Part shown: positions 28,199 to 36,798 of the stretch, one piece after another
How the letters are laid out: each line of letters opens with the position of its first letter
How positions within the stretch are numbered: position 1 is the first letter of the stretch
From: Chitinophagaceae bacterium
GTDB lineage: Bacteria; Bacteroidota; Bacteroidia; Chitinophagales; Chitinophagaceae
Length of the DNA: 36,827 nucleotides
Assembly: GCA_947446585.1 (NCBI GenBank)
Contig: CANFGZ010000004.1
Span: 1-36,827, forward strand
Direction: 5' to 3'
Translations under genes and position numbers: made by a program
The notes under the pieces: model-generated
Seen by the model: the letters and a program-made list of their open reading frames with translations, nothing else
Told to the model about the DNA's origin: nothing
The model's database searches: none

Positions 28199-28899
28199 GC
28201 AAGGTTGTATTTATTGAGTAGAATATTTACGTCTTCTATTGAATTATTCATCAATACATCAATAATAGACAAGCCAGAAATAAATTCTCTAACCGATTGG
28301 GAATAATTTAATAATGAGGGCTCTAAAAAACACAATTCAATACCTTTACTTTTAAAAAATGACTTTTCATATAATTCCTTTCCGCCAATCGCATTGTGAT
28401 ATGATTTAGCGCTTTCCTTTAAACAAATATCTACAACCCGATGCTCTGCATTGAGAGAAGCATTTTTGTATAAAGTTGATGAATAAGTAATTTCTTTTGT
28501 TATTCCTAGATAGTCTAAAACCGAAATAACACTTGATTTAGAAACATCCGAAATAGTCGTATTGATTGACCCATTGATATTTTTTTCTATAATAGGAAAA
28601 ACCTGTTTGAAATAGGGAGCTTTTTTATAAGATTGAATAATAGTTGAAATAAATTTTTTATCCCAATTTATTGGCTTGTCTGAAACAATTGTTTCATTGA
28701 TGAGCGAATTTGAGCTTATATTTCTAACAGGTATAGTAAACAATTTCTTCTCCCCATTGCATAAAATATTATTCCTATTAATCCATCCTTGCTTAATAAA
28801 TGTTACATCATCATAAAAAACAAATTTATCAACAGAATTAATCAACTGAAAATACCCAATATAAGGGAAAATATATGGCTGCATAATAGCTAGTCTCAT
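28195..28899 (-). CDS. WbqC-family protein
   Basis: MRLAIMQPYIFPYIGYFQLINSVDKFVFYDDVTFIKQGWINRNNILCNGEKKLFTIPV is the WbqC signature N-terminus. Confidence 0.93.
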   Translation of the reverse strand: MRLAIMQPYIFPYIGYFQLINSVDKFVFYDDVTFIKQGWINRNNILCNGEKKLFTIPVRNISSNSLINETIVSDKPINWDKKFISTIIQSYKKAPYFKQVFPIIEKNINGSINTTISDVSKSSVISVLDYLGITKEITYSSTLYKNASLNAEHRVVDICLKESAKSYHNAIGGKELYEKSFFKSKGIELCFLEPSLLNYSQSVREFISGLSIIDVLMNNSIEDVNILLNKYNLA

Positions 28900-29981
28900 G
28901 CAGATAGAATTACTTCTATTATTAAATCAATTTCTTCCTTTTTTAATTGCAAATATAGAGGCAAGCAAAGTATTCGTTTAGATATATTTTCTGAAATAGG
29001 AGTCGATTGATACTCCACTATGTCTGTATAAGTATTTACAGAGGGATAAAAATATCTTCTTGGAAAAATATGTAACTCATTCAACTTTTTTTCTGTAATT
29101 AAAAGCGCTTCTTCGGTTTCAAAAATCACAGGAAAATAGGAATAATTGCACTCGCCAAATTTTATTTCTTGAAAAGAAATTTTAGAAAAATTCGATAAGG
29201 AATTCTTGTAATAAATATACTTTTCTTTACGGTCTTCTAAAACCCTATCATAGTATTTCATATTTGCTATTCCTAAAGCAGCATGAATCTCAGTAAGCTT
29301 TCCATTAAAACCATCTTCGACAATGTTTTTTTGATTGTCATGTCCAAAAAATCGAATGCGTTTCAATTTTTCATTTAATTCATATGAATCAGTAATACAA
29401 CCACCTCCTTCAGCAGTATTAAGTAATTTAGTTGCATGCAGGCTCGTTGCAGATATATCGCCCCAATTTAAAAGACTCTGCCCCTTAAATGTACTTCCAA
29501 TTGCATGTGCGGCATCATAAATAACCTTCAAATTGTGCCGTCTGGCAATTGCTTCGATGGATTCCACATCACAAGCATTTCCAAATACGTGAACAGGAAT
29601 TATTGCTACTGTTTTATCTGTAATAAGATTTTCAATTTTAGATGCATCAATGTTTAATGTTTCAGGATCAATATCACAAAATACAGGAGTGCATCCCTCC
29701 CATTTGATAGCACTAACGGTCGCTATCCATGTAAAAGGCGTTGTAATAATTTCTCCCTTTAATTCCAAAGCCTTAATAGCCATTTGGATAGCTATAGTTC
29801 CATTAGAAACAGCCACAAAATTATTTATACCTAATTTGGTAGAAATATCCCCTTCCAATTGTTGAACAAGTGGTCCATTATGAGTCAGTATTCCTCTTTC
29901 CCATACCCCTTTTAACAACTCCATATATTCTTCCAAAGGTGCTAAAGAAGACTGTGTTACATAAATAGGTTTTTTAACCAT
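28896..29981 (-). CDS. DegT/DnrJ/EryC1/StrS-family sugar aminotransferase
   Basis: NFVAVSNGTIAIQMAIKALELKGEIITTPFTWIATVSAI; VIYDAAHAIGS; ATSLHATKLLNTAEGGGCIT (catalytic Lys). Confidence 0.95.
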   Translation of the reverse strand: MVKKPIYVTQSSLAPLEEYMELLKGVWERGILTHNGPLVQQLEGDISTKLGINNFVAVSNGTIAIQMAIKALELKGEIITTPFTWIATVSAIKWEGCTPVFCDIDPETLNIDASKIENLITDKTVAIIPVHVFGNACDVESIEAIARRHNLKVIYDAAHAIGSTFKGQSLLNWGDISATSLHATKLLNTAEGGGCITDSYELNEKLKRIRFFGHDNQKNIVEDGFNGKLTEIHAALGIANMKYYDRVLEDRKEKYIYYKNSLSNFSKISFQEIKFGECNYSYFPVIFETEEALLITEKKLNELHIFPRRYFYPSVNTYTDIVEYQSTPISENISKRILCLPLYLQLKKEEIDLIIEVILSA

Positions 29982-30963
29982 TTGCTTTAGATTTTAATTC
30001 ATCAATCAAACGTGCTTGATTTTCATTTTGCTTGTACTCGATATTCTTTTTTTGACTTGTATCATCCTTGCAGCAAAGCTCATGAAAATGTAATAGCATA
30101 TTTCTGAAATGATTGTCGCTCTCAAGTTTTATAACTTGAGAGTCTTTGCCCACCTCCAAAAGAACTTCAGGAGCGTAACCTATTGGAGCAGTAAAAATTC
30201 TGTTAGTTGATAACTTCCCTTTACTTCCCCATATCTCTAAACTACATTGATAAAAATTATCAAACCCAAAAGCAATTTCTGAAAATAAATCTCCTTGAAT
30301 TTGTTTTATAAAAGCCCCCCCATAGATATCCACTCCCCTTTTGGTATCAATCGATAAAGATGATGCAGCTACTTCAATATTATTTCCAAGTAATTCTTGA
30401 GTGATTCTTATTGGATATGCACCTGCATCCAATAGCGAGCCTCCACCAAGCTCCTTTTTGTATCTTATATTTTCTGAATCAGAAAAGGGAGGAAACCCAA
30501 AACTGCTTCTTATACACCTTAATTCACCGAGTACATTGTCCTCGATAATATTTTTAATATAACGAAGCTGGCTATGAAATCTAAATTGGAAATTCTCTAC
30601 CAACGCCAATCCTTTACTTTGAGCAAGGCGATTTAAAGCTTGCACCTCAGATAAACTACAACTAAGTGATTTTTCTACTAACACGTGAAGCCCATTTTCC
30701 AATGACTTCTTTACCCATTCAAAATGCATTGCATTTGGCAATGGTATGTACACTGCATCTAATTCAGAATAATTAATGAGTTGATCATAGCTCTCAAATG
30801 TTATAGTTTTGAATTGCTCAGCCAAAAGTAACTGTTTAGCCTGATCACGGCTTGCAATACCAATAAATTCAAATTCATCCAACTCTAAAATTGCAGGGAC
30901 AATAGACTTAAGCGCAATTTGAGCCGCCCCAATAACTCCTATCTTTATTTTTTTTGTACTCAT
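29974..30963 (-). CDS. Gfo/Idh/MocA-family oxidoreductase (candidate NDP-hexose 3-ketoreductase)
   Basis: KIKIGVIGAAQIALKSIVPAILELDEFEFIGIASRD Rossmann; DAVYIPLPNAMHFEWVKKSLENGLHVLVEKSL; GGGSLLDAGAYPI. Confidence 0.92.
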   Translation of the reverse strand: MSTKKIKIGVIGAAQIALKSIVPAILELDEFEFIGIASRDQAKQLLLAEQFKTITFESYDQLINYSELDAVYIPLPNAMHFEWVKKSLENGLHVLVEKSLSCSLSEVQALNRLAQSKGLALVENFQFRFHSQLRYIKNIIEDNVLGELRCIRSSFGFPPFSDSENIRYKKELGGGSLLDAGAYPIRITQELLGNNIEVAASSLSIDTKRGVDIYGGAFIKQIQGDLFSEIAFGFDNFYQCSLEIWGSKGKLSTNRIFTAPIGYAPEVLLEVGKDSQVIKLESDNHFRNMLLHFHELCCKDDTSQKKNIEYKQNENQARLIDELKSKANG

Positions 30964-30966
30964 GAT

Positions 30967-32400
30967 CTAATCTGCGAAAGAAATTGCTGACAATAAACTC
31001 CTAGCTTGTATATTCAGATAATTATTGAACTTAATAAATGACTTGAGTTGATAAAGTGTCATCCAAATATAATTGTCAGGCAACTCAAGTGGCATTTCAT
31101 CACCTGCCATGACAATAAGATTTCTATTTTGTTCCATGTAAAACCTCCCCCCCTCTTCAGATTGAAAGGCATCATATAATATTTTACTTTTAGGAACAGT
31201 TAAAACATAGTCTAAAAAAGGTAGATTTTTAGACTCATTAGTTTTATAATTACCAGTGAGACATTGTACAGTTGGCGCTAACTCTACTATATCAAAGTTT
31301 CCGCATTCTAGTTTAGCCTGTACAACAAAGTGAATGATGCCGTCAATTTCCTTACATACAAAAGCGCAAATTCCGTCTTGCAAAGACTCAATCATGGGTT
31401 GTGTCCAATTTTGAACCTCTCTGTTTTCTATTTTAATATCTGCAGCAATAACTTTGAAAAATTTATTTTCTTCATGACCAATTTCAAATTCTCTTATTGT
31501 CCATCCCTTAACAGCTTTTAGCGGAATCCTTTCAACATCGAGCTCATAAAAACTTTTTTGCTTTGTCATGAAACTTAAAACGTCATCAAAGCTATTCAAT
31601 GATTTTCGATTTTCGAGCGTGGACTTAAGCATATTAAATCCAATATTGCTTTTATTGTGCATCATATCTAATGTCTCAGCCAAATCATCGAACTCTATAG
31701 AATATTCGCCAAATGAAATGCCAGAGATAACAGTTCTGGTATCCATATTCACAAGATTGTCAAACTTTATTAACTCTTTTATTTGACCAAGTGTTGCCCA
31801 TCTGAAATTATCATAAACAGGAATATCTTCATTTATTTTAATAATAATATTTCTATTTCTCTTTTTTAAAAACCTAGCACCTTGTTCAGACTGGAGCTGA
31901 TCTAGCAGAATTTGATGACTTTGGGCCTCTCTAAAATATTCTAAGTATAATGGAGCCTTCCCTTCGTGAGCTCTGGTATAATTACTTTTAGTGGCTTGAA
32001 GTGTAGGGGACAATTGAACAAAGTTGATATTACCGGGTTCAATCTTAGCCTGCACCAAAAAATGAAGAATACCGTCAAATTCCTTAACAATAAATCCTAG
32101 GTATCCTATTTCATTTTGATTTATAATTGGCTGTTCCCATTGATTGATGTACCCATAATTGGTTGTTATTCTGATGCCATCAATAGAAAAGAACTTCCCA
32201 GTGTAATGTTTCAACCTTCCATCACTTTCATCGATAGACCAATTTTTAAGAGCTGATAAAGGAATTTTTTGAATATTTACATACACCCTCTCCTTTTGAA
32301 GTTTTATCCAATTAAGTATATCTTCTAAACTTGAAACTTTACTATTTAAAGTAAATGAGCTTTTAAGAAATTCAATATTTTTTAAAACTATATTATTCAT
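30967..32400 (-). CDS. NDP-hexose 2,3-dehydratase family protein (EvaA/TylX3-like, two tandem homologous halves)
   Basis: Internal duplication: VNIQKIPLSALKNWSIDE...QWEQPIINQNEIGYLGFIVKEFDGILHFLVQAKIEPGNINFVQLSPTLQATKSNY versus LDVERIPLKAVKGWTIRE...NWTQPMIESLQDGICAFVCKEIDGIIHFVVQAKLECGNFDIVELAPTVQCLTGNY. Confidence 0.92.
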   Translation of the reverse strand: MNNIVLKNIEFLKSSFTLNSKVSSLEDILNWIKLQKERVYVNIQKIPLSALKNWSIDESDGRLKHYTGKFFSIDGIRITTNYGYINQWEQPIINQNEIGYLGFIVKEFDGILHFLVQAKIEPGNINFVQLSPTLQATKSNYTRAHEGKAPLYLEYFREAQSHQILLDQLQSEQGARFLKKRNRNIIIKINEDIPVYDNFRWATLGQIKELIKFDNLVNMDTRTVISGISFGEYSIEFDDLAETLDMMHNKSNIGFNMLKSTLENRKSLNSFDDVLSFMTKQKSFYELDVERIPLKAVKGWTIREFEIGHEENKFFKVIAADIKIENREVQNWTQPMIESLQDGICAFVCKEIDGIIHFVVQAKLECGNFDIVELAPTVQCLTGNYKTNESKNLPFLDYVLTVPKSKILYDAFQSEEGGRFYMEQNRNLIVMAGDEMPLELPDNYIWMTLYQLKSFIKFNNYLNIQARSLLSAISFAD

Positions 32401-32430
32401 AAATAGAAAAGCCTGAATTAAAAAGATTCA

Positions 32431-33690
32431 TTATTGCACATTAAACACAAGATTTGGTCTCACAAAACCAGGCCATTTGCCGTGCCAATCTGTTTGTGGC
32501 CTATCTTCTAAAATTTCAAGATTGACAATGTCTTGAACACTTAAAACAGGAATGGAAGAATCTGCTACAAACATTAAATTAATAGTAAATGTTCCGTCGT
32601 TTAAAAAATCTCCTGGAACACTACAGATTGCCTTTCTCAAGCCCTTTTCTAAAAATTCTGGCTTAGTTCCAACATTGAAAATACACTCGTAATTCATAGT
32701 ATTAAAATGAAGGCTCAAATTGATTTTTTTATCATCAACATAATTCCAGAAATCAATTTCAATATCTATTGGCGAATGAATATTAAGCTGATTTTTTAAT
32801 CTAAGATCACTCGAAACGATCTCTACCCGACTAATTTTTATATATTTATTCCCTAAAGCTATTTCGGGCGAATCAAATTCAACTTTAAGCTTATTCTTAT
32901 TGCCGAAATTTAGATACTTCATTATAACGCTTTCGGTATTCCCAATACAATCAATTGAACCGTTTCTCAAAAAAATACTGTTAGCACATAAATTCTTCAA
33001 GGCAGTCATATTATGACTCACAAATAGAATTGTTCTACCCTGTTTTGAACTTACATCCTTCATTTTACCAAGACATTTCTTTTGAAAATCTACATCCCCT
33101 ACGGCTAACACCTCGTCGATAATCAAAATATCAGGCTCTAGGTGAGCAGCCACCGAAAAAGCCAATCTAATATACATGCCTGAAGAATATCTCTTTACTG
33201 GTGTATCAATGTATCTTTCAATACCAGCAAAATCAACAATTTCATCAAATTTGCTTTTTATTTCATGACGGGTCATGCCAAGTATGGCCCCATTCAAAAA
33301 AATATTATCTCTTCCACTCAACTCAGGGTGAAAACCGGTTCCCACTTCCAATAATGAGGCTACCCTGCCATTGATTTTTATATTGCCTGTTGTGGGAGAA
33401 GTTGTTCTGCTTAAAATCTTTAATAAAGTACTTTTCCCTGCACCATTTCTACCAATAATACCCAATACTTCTCCTTGATTAACTTCGAAGTTGATATCTT
33501 TTAAAGCCCAAACATACTCACTACTTCCTTTGACGGTTCGGTCATTGGTGTCACCAATCTTTAAATAAGGATCTTCTTTTCCGCGCATGCGATGCCACCA
33601 ACGATTCACATCATGTGAAAGCGATCCTGTTCCTACTTCACCTAGGCGGTATTGTTTGGAGATATTTTCGACTTTAATTACTGAGGACAT
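32431..33690 (-). CDS. wzt: ABC transporter ATP-binding protein, Wzt-like with C-terminal carbohydrate-binding domain
   Basis: Walker A GIIGRNGAGKSTLLKIL; signature RYSSGMYIRLAFSVA; Walker B DILIIDEVLAVGD; about 150-residue beta-rich C-terminal extension. Confidence 0.93.
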   Translation of the reverse strand: MSSVIKVENISKQYRLGEVGTGSLSHDVNRWWHRMRGKEDPYLKIGDTNDRTVKGSSEYVWALKDINFEVNQGEVLGIIGRNGAGKSTLLKILSRTTSPTTGNIKINGRVASLLEVGTGFHPELSGRDNIFLNGAILGMTRHEIKSKFDEIVDFAGIERYIDTPVKRYSSGMYIRLAFSVAAHLEPDILIIDEVLAVGDVDFQKKCLGKMKDVSSKQGRTILFVSHNMTALKNLCANSIFLRNGSIDCIGNTESVIMKYLNFGNKNKLKVEFDSPEIALGNKYIKISRVEIVSSDLRLKNQLNIHSPIDIEIDFWNYVDDKKINLSLHFNTMNYECIFNVGTKPEFLEKGLRKAICSVPGDFLNDGTFTINLMFVADSSIPVLSVQDIVNLEILEDRPQTDWHGKWPGFVRPNLVFNVQ

Positions 33691-33691
33691 T

Positions 33692-33854
33692 ATTGAGGTG
33701 TTTAGTCGTTTAGCTGTTGAGACGTTTAGTTGTTGAATTGATTAACGATATTTGGTAGTCGGTAAATAATATTTAATTTTTTGGAGTCCGTTAAATTATT
33801 GATCTGCAAATTTATAGTGACGAATCAACGAATCAACAACTAAACAAATCAACA
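33692..33854. repeat. Two opposed octamer arrays: six GTTKAGNY-type units (33692-33739) and four units in reverse complement (33823-33854)
   Basis: attgaggt gtttagtc gtttagct gttgagac gtttagtt gttgaatt ... aatcaacg aatcaaca actaaaca aatcaaca, in register at 8-nt spacing. Confidence 0.72.
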
Positions 33855-33871
33855 AGCGAAATTTTTCGCCG

Positions 33872-34735
33872 TCACACCGTATCCATAAAACTTTTCTCAA
33901 CTCTATTAAAAATCAGCATTCCGATGAAAAGAAAAATAACTATTAATAAGGCGCTGTATGATAAATACTCTACAGAGAAACTACCCTGTCCCAATACTGC
34001 GTATCGAAATGATTCTACGATTGGAGTTAACGGATTCCAATAAATAAAGGGTTTGTATTTAGATGATTCAAAAAACGACAAAGGATATATTACCGGTGTG
34101 GCATACATCAACAACTGCACAGCAAATCCTATCAGCACAGTAAAATCACGATATTTAGTCGTTAATGAAGATATGATAATACCCACCCCCAGGCCAAGCA
34201 AAGCCATCATGACCACAAGAACAGGAATTAATAACCAGCTCCAGCCGATATAAAAATGCCCGCCTTTAATAGCAAAATATCCCATTACAAGCAACAAAAG
34301 GATTAACTGAATTCCAAACTTGACCATATTAGAAAGTACCACAGAAATGGGTAAAATAAGACGCGGAAAATATACTTTCCCAAATATGCCTGCATTGGCT
34401 ACAAAAGTATTAGAAGTGCCATTTAAACAACTGGAAAAATAATTCCAAATAGTAATGCCACTCATATAAAATACTGCTGGCTCTATACCATCAGTCGGAA
34501 TTTTTGCAATTCGATTAAATACTATCAAAAATACAATCGTAGTAAAAACAGGCTGTATAAAATGCCATAATGGCCCTAGAATGGTTTGTTTATACTGAGC
34601 AGTGAAGTCTCTTTTTACAAATAGCCAAACCAAATCCCTGTAGCGCCAAACATCAATTAGATTCAAATCAAAAAGACTTGTTTGAGGCTTGATGACGAGG
34701 TCCCAGGTATCTTGTTGTATATTTTTAGATGGCAT
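33872..34735 (-). CDS. wzm: ABC transporter permease, Wzm-like
   Basis: LIDVWRYRDLVWLFVKRDFTAQYKQTILGPLWHFIQPVFTTIVFLIVFNRIAKI (ABC-2 polysaccharide exporter permease N-terminus); VIYPLSFF; WNPLTPIVESFRYAVLG. Confidence 0.93.
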   Translation of the reverse strand: MPSKNIQQDTWDLVIKPQTSLFDLNLIDVWRYRDLVWLFVKRDFTAQYKQTILGPLWHFIQPVFTTIVFLIVFNRIAKIPTDGIEPAVFYMSGITIWNYFSSCLNGTSNTFVANAGIFGKVYFPRLILPISVVLSNMVKFGIQLILLLLVMGYFAIKGGHFYIGWSWLLIPVLVVMMALLGLGVGIIISSLTTKYRDFTVLIGFAVQLLMYATPVIYPLSFFESSKYKPFIYWNPLTPIVESFRYAVLGQGSFSVEYLSYSALLIVIFLFIGMLIFNRVEKSFMDTV

Positions 34736-34750
34736 TATTACTGATTGTTC

Positions 34751-34874
34751 GTTTAAGGTTTAAGGTTTAAGGTTTAACGTTCAAATCGTTCAACGAGAAA
34801 TATTAGTACTATAAAATCAAAGTAAAGAAATGTATTTGATGCGTTGAACCTTGAACCATTGAACCACTTAAACC
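34751..34874. repeat. Opposed heptamer arms: GTTTAAG x3, GTTTAAC, GTTCAAA, tcGTTCAACG (34751-34795) and CGTTGAACCTTGAACC...CTTAAACC (34842-34874)
   Basis: Direct reading. The 8-mer GTTCAACG is the exact reverse complement of CGTTGAAC in the other arm. Confidence 0.72.
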
Positions 34875-36040
34875 AATAAGGCTTCTTCCAACCGCCTCTT
34901 ATACTCATCATACCCAAAGCTTTCCATCAACAATTCCTCATTAGGTAGATATTTGTTTTTATCATTTAATATATTATCAATGGCAATTTCAATTTCATTG
35001 GTATCTAATGGATTCACTAAAGTTCCTAATGCGCCATTTATAAGTGCATCAACAGACCCATCCATATTTCCTGCAATAACAGGAAGACCATAATGCATCG
35101 CTTCAATGAATACAATCCCAAATCCTTCTTTTATACTAGGCATTACATATAAATCGGCTAGAGAAAAGTGTGCATCCAGCTCCTCCTCTGAAACAAATCC
35201 TGGAACCACTACAAAATCCTTTAATCCATGATGAGCAATTAATTGATCTAGATATTGTTTTTCTTGTGAATCGTATTTACCAGCTAACAAATAACGTAAT
35301 TGCGGATGCCTAGGTATTAAATTAACCATTGCTTCTATCACCCTGTCATATCCTTTATATCTTTCTTTGGATGAAATACGTGTAAGGGTAAGCATAACCT
35401 TTTGGTCATTTGTAAACCCATATTTCATTCTAATATTATCTTCATTTACAACACTACTTATATTTGGAATAAATGGATCTAAACAATTATTGATCACCTT
35501 GCATTTCAAAGGATCAATTTGTTGATTCTCCTGTAATTTCATGGAAGTAAATTGACTAACCGAAACGAATGTGTCAATGGATGTAAGCATCATTTTCTGA
35601 ATCCAACTCAACTTACCCCACACTTCTATTCCATGAGCAATCAAAATAATTTTAGCAGAAGGATTAATGAGTTTAATCATACGTCCAACCAACAACAAAT
35701 TAATATGACTAAGAACAATATGATTTTTTTTTCTTCCCATCCAAATAGCTTCTACAATAAATTTCATTTTGCTTTTGCCAAACCCTTTAAATATATCTGA
35801 AGTGAAATAACGATTGTCATCAGCATCTTCTTGCTGATCATACATTGACAATACTCGAATAGTTGCTTTTTCTTCTACCGAAAAAGAATAAATAGCCTTT
35901 CCTATAACCTTGCATACTTTCTCTATACCTCCGGTTGCGGAGAAAACTTTTAATGTAAGGAAGAGTATGTTTTTTTTGGGTTTAATAGGTTTCAGGGGTT
36001 TCAGAAGTTTAAAATGTTTTTTTAAGGGTTTTTCATTCAA
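34868..36040 (-). CDS. Glycosyltransferase family 4 with a repeat-built N-terminus
   Basis: ILFLTLKVFSATGGIEKVCKVIGKAI; VMLTLTRISSKERYKGYDRVIEAM; LADLYVMPSIKEGFGIVFIEAMHYGLPVIAGNMDGS. N-terminus MNEKPLKKHFKLLKPLKPIKPKK. Confidence 0.93.
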   Translation of the reverse strand: MNEKPLKKHFKLLKPLKPIKPKKNILFLTLKVFSATGGIEKVCKVIGKAIYSFSVEEKATIRVLSMYDQQEDADDNRYFTSDIFKGFGKSKMKFIVEAIWMGRKKNHIVLSHINLLLVGRMIKLINPSAKIILIAHGIEVWGKLSWIQKMMLTSIDTFVSVSQFTSMKLQENQQIDPLKCKVINNCLDPFIPNISSVVNEDNIRMKYGFTNDQKVMLTLTRISSKERYKGYDRVIEAMVNLIPRHPQLRYLLAGKYDSQEKQYLDQLIAHHGLKDFVVVPGFVSEEELDAHFSLADLYVMPSIKEGFGIVFIEAMHYGLPVIAGNMDGSVDALINGALGTLVNPLDTNEIEIAIDNILNDKNKYLPNEELLMESFGYDEYKRRLEEALLV

Positions 36041-36084
36041 CTTTTAAACTGATTTAACTTTTGAAACAGTTTTACAAATCCATT

Positions 36085-36112
36085 AAACTTCAAACCTTAA
36101 ACGTTAAACGTA
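36085..36112. repeat. Four tandem heptamers, intergenic
   Basis: AAACTTC AAACCTT AAACGTT AAACGTA. Confidence 0.7.
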
Positions 36113-36143
36113 TTTATAACTCCGAACTAGATTGTCAACTATA

Positions 36144-36602
36144 TTATTTATTTAGTTTTTCAAGATTGCGTTTGTCATCCTCATCTTTTGGCCTCCCAGT
36201 TTTTACTTTGTTCAAAATTAAATCTTGATAACTGATATATGATATTTCAACACCATCAACCATTTGTGAATTTCTGCGGGCATATTGATTATCATAATCG
36301 TTCGCATCTAAGCCAGGAATAGAAGTCATAAGATCTACATAAAACCCATCGTCCATCATTATTTCGCAATACCCTGCAAGTATTGGAACGCTCATTAATT
36401 CTTCCATCCGTCCATACCCCATTTTATCCAAAGCCTCCACCAATGAGTTTCTATTTTCTGCACTATCCTTTATATATACATCAATATCACTTGTAGTTCT
36501 CTTGTACCCGTAATGATTAACAGCGAATCCTCCCACCACCATAAACATAACTTTTTGCTGGTTTAAGCATTTTGCTAATCGTATAAATTCAGGTATCTGC
36601 AT
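36144..36602 (-). CDS. Nucleotidyltransferase-fold protein (AbiEii/DUF6036-like)
   Basis: VMFMVVGGFAVNHYGYKRTTSDIDVYIKD (GG...DxD nucleotidyltransferase motif); DDGFYVDLMTSIPG; DLILNKVKTGRPKDEDD. Confidence 0.8.
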   Translation of the reverse strand: MQIPEFIRLAKCLNQQKVMFMVVGGFAVNHYGYKRTTSDIDVYIKDSAENRNSLVEALDKMGYGRMEELMSVPILAGYCEIMMDDGFYVDLMTSIPGLDANDYDNQYARRNSQMVDGVEISYISYQDLILNKVKTGRPKDEDDKRNLEKLNK

Positions 36603-36603
36603 T

Positions 36604-36798
36604 TTAATTGTTATTTACTTTACGAATAACCAATCCCTTACCTTGGGGATCTCCGTGTGTTGCTCTTCCTGCCAATTTCATAGATAGTTGGCACAATTTC
36701 ACTAGATGATGAAAACGTTGTTCTGGCGGAAGGGCATAATGACGCTGCATCCTTTCGAGCTGCAAATCTTTTTTTTCAGTATAAATATTTAGTTTCAA
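36604..36798 (-). CDS. Small hypothetical protein directly upstream of the nucleotidyltransferase
   Basis: 64 aa MKLNIYTEKKDLQLERMQRHYALPPEQRFHHLVKLCQLSMKLAGRATHGDPQGKGLVIRKVNNN. Ends 1 bp before the start of the nucleotidyltransferase gene. Confidence 0.62.
   Translation of the reverse strand: MKLNIYTEKKDLQLERMQRHYALPPEQRFHHLVKLCQLSMKLAGRATHGDPQGKGLVIRKVNNN

Noticed and set aside
29335-29865. Plus-strand ORFs 29335..29520 and 29650..29865
   Set aside because: Antisense to the DegT aminotransferase gene; no domain.
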